Below, piece after piece: positions 36,493 to 44,982 of a stretch of 52,804 bases of DNA. The notes below the pieces were generated by a model, which made no database searches, was not told where the DNA came from, and saw only the letters and a program-made list of their open reading frames with translations. The position numbers and the translations under genes were made by a program. The stretch spans positions 1 to 52,804 of the forward strand of contig NZ_LTAQ01000014.1 in the NCBI RefSeq assembly GCF_001590835.1. The letters are read 5' to 3'. This stretch comes from Bacillus gaemokensis. GTDB lineage: Bacteria > Bacillota > Bacilli > Bacillales > Bacillaceae_G. Position 1 is the stretch's first letter. Each line of letters starts with the position of its first letter.

Positions 36493-37474
36493 ATGAACTA
36501 TAAAATATAATTCGTACAGTCGTTCCTTTACCAACTTCCGATTGTATTTCTACTCTATGACCTAAATGTTTGGCAATTTCATATACAAGATATAGCCCCA
36601 TCCCGGTAGACTCTTTAAAATCCCTACCATTTTCTCCTGTAAAGAAAGGCTGAAAGACTCGTGGCATATCTTGTTTTGGTATTCCTACTCCATAATCACT
36701 TATTTCTAAGATGACGTTTTTATCTTCTCGATATGCTTCCAAGATAATTTTCTCTCTATTCCCCACCGAATACTTAATCGCATTAGAAATAATTTGTCCA
36801 ACTAAAAATTGCAACCATTTGGCATCACTTTCTACAATAATATCTTTATCAATTTTAAGTTCTGGGTATACGAAATTTCGAATGAAAAAGCGCTTATGTT
36901 CATGTACTGATTCATTTACTATTCGGTGCAGCTGCACTCTCTCCACATAAAAATCTTGTGTAAATGTTTCTAGACGCGCAACATATAAAGCCATGTCGAG
37001 ACCCTTTTTCAGCTTGTCCGTTTCTTCTCCAATGCTTTCAAACCGAGGGTCTACTTCATCCTGCGTAATTAATTCAATTACAGATAAAGGTGTTTTCATT
37101 TGATGGACCCACTGATTCATAAAAGTTAAATGATCATTATTTTTACGTTCCTGTAATTGCAGTTGATTTTGGTAATGACGATATTGTACTTCCAGTAACT
37201 CTTGAAGCGCTGTTGACAAACTTGAAAAATCAGATTCCTGTACAGACTCATCTAAAGATTGCATCGGATTTGCTAATCGCTCATAAAAAGAACGATGAGT
37301 AAAATAACGAAACACTAAATAAGCACTAAAAAAACAAATCCCTAAAAACATAGCGTATAGAGCGGTTGAAATATGTTGATATCCATCAAACCAATATACT
37401 AGGAAAATAGCCAGCAGTTGAAAAAACGTAAAACATAAGAGAGGAATATGATCACGCAGGAACAACTTTATCAT
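36491..37474 (-). CDS. BceS-type intramembrane-sensing histidine kinase
   Basis: A 327-residue kinase. Two membrane helices in the first 60 residues are joined by a very short loop (WFDGYQHIST), so it has no real outside sensor and must sense through the transporter, as BceS does. The H-box is NQWVHQMKTPLSVIE near residue 125, the N-box GQIISNAIKYSV, then DYGVGI and STGMGLYLVYEI. It overlaps the upstream regulator gene by four bases. Confidence 0.93.
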   Translation of the reverse strand: MIKLFLRDHIPLLCFTFFQLLAIFLVYWFDGYQHISTALYAMFLGICFFSAYLVFRYFTHRSFYERLANPMQSLDESVQESDFSSLSTALQELLEVQYRHYQNQLQLQERKNNDHLTFMNQWVHQMKTPLSVIELITQDEVDPRFESIGEETDKLKKGLDMALYVARLETFTQDFYVERVQLHRIVNESVHEHKRFFIRNFVYPELKIDKDIIVESDAKWLQFLVGQIISNAIKYSVGNREKIILEAYREDKNVILEISDYGVGIPKQDMPRVFQPFFTGENGRDFKESTGMGLYLVYEIAKHLGHRVEIQSEVGKGTTVRIIFYSS

Positions 37475-38178
37475 TTCTCTTCACCATTTTTCCATGTAAT
37501 ATGTAACCGATAACCAACACTACGAATGGTTTCAATCGCATCTTCAATGCCTAACGCTTTTAATTTCTTACGTACACGCGTTGTGTTCACACTTAACGTA
37601 TTATCATCGACATAAGATTCACTGTCCCAAAGTTTATTCAATAACACCTCTCTACTTACCACACGCGGGTAATTTTTCATCAACATCTCTAACAAAATGG
37701 CTTCATTTCTTGTTACATCAGCTTCTTGATTACGCAATTGTAGTACGAGTCGTTCAGAATAGAGACAAAGACCATATTGTTCAATCATTCGCTCTTCTAT
37801 TTTCGGTGCGTAATCCCCATACGCTCTCCTTAATTGACTACGAATTTTCGCCATTACAACTTCATAATGAAACGGTTTTGGGATATAATCATCCCCGCCA
37901 TTTTCTAACGCCATAACTTGATCCATTGTACCTTCACGAGCAGAAATAAATAAAATCGGACATGTAGAAACAGCACGAATTTGCCGGCACCAATAATACC
38001 CATCAAAACTCGGTAAATTAATATCTAATAGTACTAACTCTGGTTTTTCTTGCAAAAATGTATCAAGCACATTTTGAAAATCTACAACAGCTACTCCTTG
38101 GTATCCGTATTTCTCTACGTATGAAGATAATAATTCTGCAATTTTCGGATCATCTTCTACGATCATAATCTTAACCAT
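37471..38178 (-). CDS. BceR-type response regulator (OmpR family)
   Basis: A 235-residue regulator. The receiver spans residues 1-120 with acidic pair EDD at 8-10, phospho-acceptor Asp in LVLLDINLPSFDG near residue 52, and Lys in DYIPKPF. The C-terminal OmpR-type winged helix has LTRNEAILLEML-like spacing (VTRNEAILLEMLMKNYPRVVSRE) and VDDNTLSVNTTRVRKKL. It should bind the TNACA-N4-TGTAA site before the transporter genes. Confidence 0.94.
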   Translation of the reverse strand: MVKIMIVEDDPKIAELLSSYVEKYGYQGVAVVDFQNVLDTFLQEKPELVLLDINLPSFDGYYWCRQIRAVSTCPILFISAREGTMDQVMALENGGDDYIPKPFHYEVVMAKIRSQLRRAYGDYAPKIEERMIEQYGLCLYSERLVLQLRNQEADVTRNEAILLEMLMKNYPRVVSREVLLNKLWDSESYVDDNTLSVNTTRVRKKLKALGIEDAIETIRSVGYRLHITWKNGEEK

Positions 38179-38308
38179 ATCTTAACTCCTTACCCATAAA
38201 ATCCTTTAATAAATTACCATGCAACACATATACTACCATATTTCGCATTATCTATATTGAAAAATCATTTTATTACCCAATTACATACATAATTCCATGA
38301 CCTATATG

Positions 38309-38339
38309 ACAGGTGTCATTTGATTGAACTGACACCTGT
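38309..38339. promoter_or_regulatory. Perfect inverted repeat ACAGGTGTCA / TGACACCTGT
   Basis: Ten-base arms at 38309-38318 and 38330-38339 lie in the gap upstream of the truncated regulator gene. Each arm is itself near-palindromic (TGACAGGTGTCA). It may be a relic operator of the deleted region or a hairpin; no T run follows. Nothing else is recognised in 38179-38364. Confidence 0.4.
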
Positions 38340-38364
38340 GCATACAAAATATTCTCTTTTGTAA

Positions 38365-38610
38365 GGTGAACGTGTTGTTAGTCCAGACTTAGCTACCGCA
38401 CTATTTTTAACAGAAAAAAATCCACTAACTGATCGAGAAACAGAAATACTCCGTATGGTTAAAAACGGAAATACAACAACAGAAATCGGTAAAATATTGT
38501 ATTTAACAAACGGAACCGTTAGAAATTATTTATCTTCAGCTATACAAAAACTAGAAGCGGAATCGAGATTTCAAGCAATACATATTGCGACCGAAAAAGG
38601 GTGGATATGA
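38365..38610 (+). pseudogene. Truncated NarL/DesR-type response regulator (HTH end only)
   Basis: An 81-codon open stretch begins after a TAA at 38362, without a start codon, and encodes the C-terminal LuxR-type helix-turn-helix of a response regulator: LTDRETEILRMVKNGNTTTE, then IGKILYLTNGTVRNYLSS and AIHIATEKGWI at the end. This is the DesR/YocG-like pattern. The receiver domain and any partner kinase are gone, so this is the scar of a deletion. The reading frame itself has no further damage, which suggests the event is recent. Confidence 0.8.
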
Positions 38611-38627
38611 AAGGAGCACAATAAAAA

Positions 38628-38649
38628 AAGAGATGCTTTGACATCTCTT
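38628..38649. terminator. Terminator between convergent genes
   Basis: AAGAGATG pairs with CATCTCTT; on the minus strand a seven-T run follows, so it chiefly ends the acetamidase gene. Confidence 0.7.
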
Positions 38650-38661
38650 CTACTATAAAAC

Positions 38662-39576
38662 TTACTTATTAAAATATGCATATAGTGAAAAATCCAGCTT
38701 TTCAACATATTCAATCGCCAATTCCATCCGGGCTGTTTTAAGTGGATCCACAACTTGGCAAACTCTTAAATCACCAGCAGCTGACAATAAGAGAGTTGCA
38801 TCCGCTTTAGAAAAGTGTAATTCCTCGCATAAAAACGAAACCATATTCCGAACTGCTCGATTCGCTGCATCATCTAATAATTTTTCAGAAGCAATTGTCA
38901 TAATACGTTCTTTATGAATAGCAATTGGTAGTGGCCATCTCTTTCCTTTTATTACGTCCACTTTTACAGTTACTTCTCCAGCAACTTCTACACCACTTAC
39001 ACCAATTTCCCCATCACCCATAGCAGCATGCAGATCACCTAATGCAAGCAATGCACCAGGAACATTTACAGGTAATAAAAGAGTAGTCCCTTCTTTAATT
39101 TGTTTACAATCCATATTACCTCCATGATCATGCGGTGTACCGCATGAAATACTCTCTTCTTTCGGTGCAGTACCAATAACACCTATCATAGGGTTAACAG
39201 GGATTTGTATTTCATTAGAAAATATCACGTGCTGATCACGAACCGAAACAATTTTTACAGTATTTTCTTCAAGTTCACTACCCATTACACCTAAATTTGG
39301 TCCAGTCGTTAAAACTCCTTGCGCTGCAATTTCAATCTTTTCGATTGTTACTGCTAATATATCTCCTGGTTCCGCATTTTTAATATATACAGGTCCAGTA
39401 GCTGGATTAATTCGATTCCATTCTAATTCTTGAAACACCACATCTTCAGATTGAATTTGATTTTCAAAACAATCATATGTTTCAAATGTCACCTGACTCC
39501 CTGGTTCCACCTGTAAACATGGTTGATTTTGTGGTGACATCGAATAAATAATATTTTTCTTTTCTATACGATACAT
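38662..39576 (-). CDS. Acetamidase/formamidase family protein
   Basis: A 304-residue FmdA/AmdA-family amidase, which hydrolyses small amides to ammonia and acid. Family motifs are GPVYIKNAEPGDILAV near residue 65, IGTAPKEE, CGTPHDHGGNMDC near residue 145 (metal-binding His/Asp), and LALGDLHAAMGDGEIGVSGVE. Length is typical of the Bacillus form. AGGGAGA precedes the ATG. Monocistronic; the actual amide is unknown. Confidence 0.92.
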   Translation of the reverse strand: MYRIEKKNIIYSMSPQNQPCLQVEPGSQVTFETYDCFENQIQSEDVVFQELEWNRINPATGPVYIKNAEPGDILAVTIEKIEIAAQGVLTTGPNLGVMGSELEENTVKIVSVRDQHVIFSNEIQIPVNPMIGVIGTAPKEESISCGTPHDHGGNMDCKQIKEGTTLLLPVNVPGALLALGDLHAAMGDGEIGVSGVEVAGEVTVKVDVIKGKRWPLPIAIHKERIMTIASEKLLDDAANRAVRNMVSFLCEELHFSKADATLLLSAAGDLRVCQVVDPLKTARMELAIEYVEKLDFSLYAYFNK

Positions 39577-39669
39577 GGTATCTCTCCCTACTTATTTTCG
39601 TAATTACTTATATATACAATTAGATATTCTTTATATGTAATCCTCTTATAAAAAATAGATTATTTCAAT

Positions 39670-39951
39670 GTGAAAATTCAATTTGTTCTATATTCATTTA
39701 TTTATGTGAATGATTTTTTATTAAATACAGATCCTCGAAATTTAAAACGATACGAACAACATTATCCTATATACAACATGTATGGTGTGTTCGAGTTGCC
39801 TGACGGAGCTGTTCTACGTCATCATAATGAAGAATACTTGAATAAATACATGAAAGACTTTAAATTGCTAGTATGTGAGAAAGTGAAATATACAACAATG
39901 AATGGGAATCAATCTAACGGAATCGTTGATATGGAGCGCCTAATAAAATAA
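39670..39951 (+). pseudogene. Hypothetical small ORF, probably a gene fragment
   Basis: A 93-codon frame opening with GTG and no ribosome site. From about residue 20 the sequence looks like a real protein interior (DPRNLKRYEQHYPIYNMYG, then VFELPDGAVLRHHNEEYLNK and GIVDMERLIK), while the first 18 residues look random. I take it as the C-terminal part of an unrecognised gene whose front was lost. Confidence 0.35.
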
Positions 39952-40077
39952 GCTTCATGAAAATAATATGGTACCATTTATCAACAACTTCTCTCTTTAA
40001 AAACAAACTTGTAAAAGCACTAAGCTCACTTTCCTACATAAGCTTTACTATAACACCTCCAGAAAGGCGGTACCCAT

Positions 40078-40506
40078 ATGCCTCTTATTCCTTATACAGA
40101 AAGTGATGTTGATATACTAGCACGATTGATTCGCGCTGAAGCTGAAGGTGAAGGAAGGCAAGGAGAACAACTTGTCGGTTGTGTTGTAGTAAACCGCGTG
40201 TTTTGTGATTGCTTAGACTTCAAACAACTTCGTTCTGTACGCGATGCAGTATACCAAAGTCCAGGTGGATTTGAAGCAGTACAATACGGATATTTTTATC
40301 AACGCGCTCGTGATTCAGAAAAAGAAATTGCCAGACGTGTCTTACAAGGTGAATGGCGCTGGCCAGCAAGATGGTCCCTTTGGTATTTCCGGTCGACTGG
40401 CGCTTGTCCGCCGGAATGGTATAATCAACCATTCGCAGGACAATTTAAAAGTCATTGTTTTTATGAACCAATCGGAGATGAATGTCCAAAAATGTATACG
40501 AGATAA
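40078..40506 (+). CDS. cwlJ: Cell wall hydrolase CwlJ (spore cortex lytic)
   Basis: A 142-residue SleB/CwlJ-fold hydrolase. CwlJ degrades cortex peptidoglycan during germination, activated by calcium dipicolinate. Motifs: LARLIRAEAEGEG near residue 15 (catalytic Glu), GCVVVNRV, QSPGGFEAVQYGYFYQRA and the end FRSTGACPPEWYNQPF. It has no signal peptide, as expected of CwlJ, which is made in the mother cell and sits in the coat. AGAAAGGCGG precedes the start. A decayed second copy of its tail lies 1.2 kb downstream. The group often has two cwlJ genes; which one this is cannot be told. Confidence 0.9.
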   Translation: MPLIPYTESDVDILARLIRAEAEGEGRQGEQLVGCVVVNRVFCDCLDFKQLRSVRDAVYQSPGGFEAVQYGYFYQRARDSEKEIARRVLQGEWRWPARWSLWYFRSTGACPPEWYNQPFAGQFKSHCFYEPIGDECPKMYTR

Positions 40507-40677
40507 AGTAAAGCTCTCTTCAATCAGTCCTTCATCACTGGTTCGAAATCATTTGAAACTAGGATTGTTTATAAATGTTTTCACGTTATATGAACAAGCA
40601 AAAAGAAAATATGTGAATAATTTAATCAATGTTAATTTATTGTGTCCATTTAAATAAATGATCGGTTGTTCAGTGTC

Positions 40678-40835
40678 TATAAAGCGAAACTTTAATCAGT
40701 GGATTTTCTTCATCTCCCACTGATTATTAGCCCTCACCAATCAGGCTTTTAAGGGTAGTTGATCCCACACCTAACTTCTTTGCTTTCACTGAATTTTGAG
40801 GTGGGGAGCTTACTACCCGCGAATAGCGGGATACA
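40678..40835 (+). repeat. bcr1-like interspersed repeat, copy 1
   Basis: About 155 bases beginning AGCGAAACTTTAATCAGTGG and ending near GCGAATAGCGGGAT, clearly similar to 50207-50361 in the same orientation. CCCACTGATT pairs with AATCAGTGG near the start, and CCCACACCTAAC-type blocks pair with GAGGTGGGG near the end, so it can fold strongly. The pattern fits bcr1, a chromosomal repeat of the B. cereus group (from memory). It ends about 33 bases before the sulfotransferase start and may contribute to its leader. Confidence 0.75.
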
Positions 40836-40868
40836 ATGTTCAAACGACAACAAGGGAGTGGAATTTTT

Positions 40869-41645
40869 ATGACAAATGAAGATTTAGAAAAGGTTCTTGT
40901 ACACGGAAGCCGAGCTCCTCATTTCCATAAAGATTTTCCATTAATTTTATTTTGGAGTCAAAAAAGTGGATGTACCTCATTTGCACATTGGTTTTTTTTC
41001 CAAATTGGATTATTAAATGAAGCCATACAATATCATTCTTTCATTCATACTTATGAATATGAAGTATATAAAAACAAAATAGAATATTTATTAGAATTAA
41101 CAGAAGAAATTCGCAATGGACAAAAAGATACTGTTAAATTGGTCCGCAACCCTTACAAAAGAGCTGTAAGTTCTTTTCTCACACTTCTCAAGCAACGTCC
41201 TCACTGGAATCATTTACGAGAAATAATATTTCCAACAAATAATAAAAACCAAAGAGTAACTTTTAAAAGGTTTCTATATTATATTCAAAAAGTTGGTGCG
41301 CACTCTGCAATTCTTGATCCTCATTTTTCACAACAATATATACAAAATGAAGAACATATTATCGATAACTATATACAATTAGAAAACTATGAAAATGAAA
41401 TTAAACATATTGAAAACAAATATAACCTGCGTCCCTCTCCTCTTTCAGAACTTATCGAGTCTCCACATCATCACGCTCCAACTATGACATATACAGGAAA
41501 TTACGCTGACTTTGATATTACAAATCCAGATTTCCCTAAATTCCCAACATATCAAAGCTTTTATGACGAAGAAACATTAGAACTAGTAACAGAAATTTTC
41601 AAAAAAGATATTGAAATGTATAATTATCCAAAAGGTATTTTGTAA
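40869..41645 (+). CDS. Sulfotransferase family protein
   Basis: A 258-residue PAPS-dependent sulfotransferase-like protein, which would transfer sulfate to a sugar, lipid or small molecule. The 5'-phosphosulfate loop is ILFWSQKSGCTSFAHWFFF near residue 27 (K-S-G-C-T), and the 3'-phosphate motif is KLVRNPYKRAVSSFL near residue 90. ATG at 40869 follows AAGGGAGTGG. No PAPS synthesis genes are adjacent. It lies between an intact cwlJ and a decayed cwlJ tail, next to a bcr1 repeat, so it probably arrived as an insertion or through duplication-rearrangement. Confidence 0.85.
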   Translation: MTNEDLEKVLVHGSRAPHFHKDFPLILFWSQKSGCTSFAHWFFFQIGLLNEAIQYHSFIHTYEYEVYKNKIEYLLELTEEIRNGQKDTVKLVRNPYKRAVSSFLTLLKQRPHWNHLREIIFPTNNKNQRVTFKRFLYYIQKVGAHSAILDPHFSQQYIQNEEHIIDNYIQLENYENEIKHIENKYNLRPSPLSELIESPHHHAPTMTYTGNYADFDITNPDFPKFPTYQSFYDEETLELVTEIFKKDIEMYNYPKGIL

Positions 41646-41689
41646 ATATATTTTCATCTTATACTCACTTTATATGATGCATAAATTAA

Positions 41690-41785
41690 ATTGATAGTAT
41701 AACCAATCTTTTGCAGGACAGTTTAAGAACCATTGTTGTTTATGAATCAACCGATGATAAATATCCGAAAATATACGCACGATAA
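41690..41785 (+). pseudogene. cwlJ: Decayed C-terminal copy of cwlJ
   Basis: Translated in one frame this reads YNQSFAGQFKNHC, against YNQPFAGQFKSHC in the intact gene, then after a one-base shift ESTDDKYPKIYAR and a stop, against EPIGDECPKMYTR. So it is the tail of a second cwlJ with a frameshift, lacking the other 110 residues. No start or ribosome site. Confidence 0.8.
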
Positions 41786-41812
41786 CAGCTTTGCGAAAAA
41801 TACTATAACTAC

Positions 41813-43117
41813 TTAGTTACGGAAATCTAATAATAACACTATCGCCTCAACACCTATTACTTGTATGAGTAGCGGTATACGCGGACCGTTTGACTTATTA
41901 ATAACAAGTCTATATATAATACTAAAAAGTAATTTTTGATTCTCTTTCATTATTTTTTTATTTTCATTATGACAAATGGCATAGATCTGTTCCATTACAT
42001 TTAAATGATCTGCATTTGTACGAAGCATTTCATAAACTTTTGAAACCCATTTTTTCTGTACATCTTCTAATGTCTCGTAAAACTCCCAATTCTTCTCTTG
42101 ATTCACTGCAATCTTTTTTTGAGGCTGTAAATTTCGAATCCAGTATTCTACACGGTTACTTATCTTCATAATGTCAATTAAGTTATAATCTCTATCCGTT
42201 TTCGCTAATACCTCTTGTAAAACGTGAGTATCGAAGTTCACTAACGGCAAGACTCCCGCTGCTTGACTAAACTTTGGTAAACTTGTACTTCCATCATTCG
42301 TTCTTGAGAGTTTGATGGCATTACATAAATCTTCATTGTTCAGTACTTTATTTCGATAACTTTCTATATACCTTTCGTACTCGGTATAATTTCGAATCAC
42401 GTCCTCATCCAAACCAATATGAAACGCTGCACTTGGTTTATATTTTGAAAACATAAATAGGATGACTTCTGGTAAATACACCTGTAACAATTCATTCGGT
42501 GTAATAATGTTCCCAGCAGAACTAGACATTTTTTGATTATCCCCTTTAATTCCAATGAAATCATATGCAATATAATGAGGTTCCTCATAATTAAATATTT
42601 TCCGTGCTATTTCTTTAGAAACATTATAGCTACCCGTTTCAGCTGAATGATCTCTACCTCCTGGTTCAAAAACAACATCTTCCATCATCCATCTCATCGG
42701 CCAATCTATTTTCCAATTTAATTTCATTCGATTTGTTTGTAATACTGATAATTCATTGAGATTTCCACATTCGCATTTGTAATGAATTTTCCCTAAAGGT
42801 TCATCAAAACGTATGATTGTCGTTGAATCTTTCCCAATGTTTTCTGGCTTCGTATACACTTTGTCACCTGGCTTGAAATGTTTCACTCCTGCTCCAACCT
42901 CTTCAATCACCCCAGCTACATCTAGTCCTAGAATAATCGGAAATACAAATGGCAGTTTTTCTTGTAATTCTCCTTTTCTTATTTTCCAATCCACCGGATT
43001 CACAGCCGCTGCATGAATTTGTATGAGTACTTCGTTTGTTTTGGGGATCGGCTTTTGAATTTGTCCTTCTTGTAATTGTTCTATTCCACCATATTGATTT
43101 ATTATAATTGTTTTCAA
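41813..43117 (-). CDS. Chimera: quinone oxidoreductase N-terminus fused to class I lysyl-tRNA synthetase C-terminus
   Basis: A 434-residue in-frame fusion. Residues 1 to about 95 are the GroES-like half of an NADPH:quinone reductase (IHAAAVNPVDWKIRKGELQ, LGLDVAGVIEEVGAGV, GDKVYTKPENIGK). From KDSTTIIRFDEPLGKIHYKC on it is class I LysRS: EPGGRDHSAETGSYNVSKEI, KMSSS in GDNQKMSSSAGNIITP, and the helical anticodon-binding end. Missing are the reductase Rossmann domain and the LysRS N-terminus with its HIGH motif, so neither activity is expected. The join is near 42830-42835. The start is TTG at 43117, with AAGGAGGG upstream, inherited from the reductase gene. A deletion between two formerly neighbouring genes explains it. 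Confidence 0.85.
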   Translation of the reverse strand: MKTIIINQYGGIEQLQEGQIQKPIPKTNEVLIQIHAAAVNPVDWKIRKGELQEKLPFVFPIILGLDVAGVIEEVGAGVKHFKPGDKVYTKPENIGKDSTTIIRFDEPLGKIHYKCECGNLNELSVLQTNRMKLNWKIDWPMRWMMEDVVFEPGGRDHSAETGSYNVSKEIARKIFNYEEPHYIAYDFIGIKGDNQKMSSSAGNIITPNELLQVYLPEVILFMFSKYKPSAAFHIGLDEDVIRNYTEYERYIESYRNKVLNNEDLCNAIKLSRTNDGSTSLPKFSQAAGVLPLVNFDTHVLQEVLAKTDRDYNLIDIMKISNRVEYWIRNLQPQKKIAVNQEKNWEFYETLEDVQKKWVSKVYEMLRTNADHLNVMEQIYAICHNENKKIMKENQKLLFSIIYRLVINKSNGPRIPLLIQVIGVEAIVLLLDFRN

Positions 43118-43217
43118 TTCTTCTCCCTCCTTATTTTTCATTTTAATAAAACTCAATTTATTTTCATAATTTTCTATACTAATGTTTTAAAATTATTTTA
43201 AATATATAATTTTGCAC

Positions 43218-43260
43218 AAAAAAACGCCCACCACTTAAGTCATATGTACAGCGGAGGGCA
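43218..43260 (-). terminator. Rho-independent terminator of the ParM-like operon
   Basis: On the minus strand GCCCTCCGC pairs with GTGGTGGGC imperfectly around a long loop with its own symmetry (ACATATG), followed by seven T. It ends transcription just past the small gene that stops at 43281. Confidence 0.7.
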
Positions 43261-43280
43261 TCAGATATACTTTTATATGT

Positions 43281-43616
43281 TTAAAAAAATGGACAATCTA
43301 ATTGATCAATAGACTCCCAAGGTTTCTTTTCCATACATTCAGTAAGTTCTTCCTTTGTCGTTGTTACCTTTTTAAAAGGATTCATTTCAATTTTCAGCAC
43401 AGAAGAATGTTCAACATACAAGGAAAAAACATGGTTGCTTGGTAAAGTTTTTTCTACGTCAATATCCCCTACTTGTTTAAATAATTGCTGAGCAGCGTAA
43501 AGAAAGAAGTTAGTTACATTCGATTGTTTATTCAACCAAGCAAGCATTTCTGGTGATACTGATTTGTTTATATTGATTTTCACTCTATCACCACGTTTAT
43601 ACCGTTTACGCCGCAT
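43281..43616 (-). CDS. Small ParR-like partner protein (predicted ribbon-helix-helix)
   Basis: A 111-residue protein. The first 50 residues are basic and then fit a ribbon-helix-helix: strand VKININKSVSPEMLAWLNKQ followed by VTNFFLYAAQQLFKQVG. The C-terminal 55 residues are acidic (ELTECMEKKPWESIDQLD), as in filament-capture tails of ParR proteins. It follows the actin-like gene by eleven bases in one operon, as parR follows parM. Function as a DNA-binding adaptor is inferred from order and shape. Confidence 0.6.
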   Translation of the reverse strand: MRRKRYKRGDRVKININKSVSPEMLAWLNKQSNVTNFFLYAAQQLFKQVGDIDVEKTLPSNHVFSLYVEHSSVLKIEMNPFKKVTTTKEELTECMEKKPWESIDQLDCPFF

Positions 43617-43627
43617 ACTAACACCAA

Positions 43628-44797
43628 CTAACTTAACGTTAAATTCGTAAACCCTAATTCTTTTTGTTTATGTTCTCTATACTTTGGAGAACACGTATAT
43701 ACTAACAGTCCGCGCGCATTGGTAAATAGTGGGTTATCTACAAATATTACATTCGTTAGTCGGCCTTTTTGTTTTAAAATTAACTGTAAGCTGTTTTTAA
43801 TGATAACTGCGCCCCCGCCATAAATAAATACATATGGATCATCTTTCATATCATCAATTTTATTAATAATATCTGTCGCAACTCGTGCAGCTAACCCCAG
43901 AAGTGCTGGTTGTGATTCTTCAACTAATAAAGGATTTCTTGGGTGTTTCTCATTTAAGTAAATTTGATTAAACTCTGTAATGCTATCTATTGTTTTTGTC
44001 GGATATTTCCGGTTCCATCTTGTGATGATTTGTAATAAAGTTTCTTTTACTCCATAAGATAACCCTTTACTTAATTGCGGCCTGAAATTCACACCTAACG
44101 AAACAACCTCCTCAGTTGTCCCAGCACCTATATCGAAGGATAATAATGTTTTATCAACAAAATCAATCTCAGAGACTGTATTTTTTTCGCCTTCAATCTT
44201 ATGTTTTATAACATTTCCTTCTTCATCATATACAATTCCCCAAGTACCAGAAGCTCCTTCCGGTAGGCATTTACAAAATTCAACAGAGACATTTATCGTG
44301 ACGTCTCTCCCATTTGGATAATGAAAAACAACTTTATGATTCCCCATATAACGTTTCGCATTTTCAGACGCTATTTCATGAGTAATGAGCTGCATTGGAA
44401 GAGCAACTGATAAATCATAGCGGATATTGATATGATTTGAATTCGGATTTTGCCGCATAGCACTAATTGCTAAACCAGATAAAATCGTAAGAACCATTAA
44501 TTCATCTGTTGATTTATTGGATTTTTTCTCAACTTCTGTTCCTTTTAACTGATCCTGAATAACCTTCTGCCCAACAATATAACGTACATTATTTAACATT
44601 AAAGATGGAGAACTAATCGTTACATCAATATGATTTTCCAATTCGGACATTGGTACATCTACTTCATCCAATAAACCTGTGGATTCCCCGATATATAACG
44701 AATAAATACTTGGAACATAAATTGGTTTTTGTCCCTTTACCATTAATTTCAAACCATTATTTCCAGCATCTGCACCAGCTTTTAAAAGTATAGACAT
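43628..44797 (-). CDS. ParM/StbA-family actin-like ATPase
   Basis: A 389-residue actin-fold protein. Phosphate-1 loop is AGADAGNNGLKLMV at residues 7-20, phosphate-2 is LLSFDIGAGTTEEVVSLG near residue 215, and the adenosine motif is FIYGGGAVIIKN near residue 335. Such proteins polymerise to push plasmid copies apart. Here the gene is chromosomal by context, with a small RHH-like partner and no replication genes. It may be an integrated-plasmid relic or an adapted chromosomal or phage filament. AGGGGGTATTT precedes the ATG. I saw no iterated centromere-like repeats in the 185 bases upstream. Confidence 0.85.
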   Translation of the reverse strand: MSILLKAGADAGNNGLKLMVKGQKPIYVPSIYSLYIGESTGLLDEVDVPMSELENHIDVTISSPSLMLNNVRYIVGQKVIQDQLKGTEVEKKSNKSTDELMVLTILSGLAISAMRQNPNSNHINIRYDLSVALPMQLITHEIASENAKRYMGNHKVVFHYPNGRDVTINVSVEFCKCLPEGASGTWGIVYDEEGNVIKHKIEGEKNTVSEIDFVDKTLLSFDIGAGTTEEVVSLGVNFRPQLSKGLSYGVKETLLQIITRWNRKYPTKTIDSITEFNQIYLNEKHPRNPLLVEESQPALLGLAARVATDIINKIDDMKDDPYVFIYGGGAVIIKNSLQLILKQKGRLTNVIFVDNPLFTNARGLLVYTCSPKYREHKQKELGFTNLTLS

Positions 44798-44982
44798 AAA
44801 TACCCCCTAAATTAATCTGACATCCCTTCCAAATATATGCGACCTATAACTTTAAAATGAAAAATTAATATTAAATCGCTGTAAATCTTTCATTTTATGT
44901 AAAATATATTTGACAGTTATCTCGATCATTTTTATACTATAAATTGTAAATACTTTTTTACAATCAATAAGGAGTGAATACA

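Noticed and set aside
40244-40657. Plus-strand ORF of 137 codons overlapping cwlJ
   Set aside because: It is an out-of-frame reading of cwlJ extended into the AT-rich tail, with no ribosome site; cwlJ itself is clearly coding.
44798-44982. Possible parC centromere upstream of the ParM-like gene
   Set aside because: I looked for tandem or inverted iterated repeats and found none convincing.
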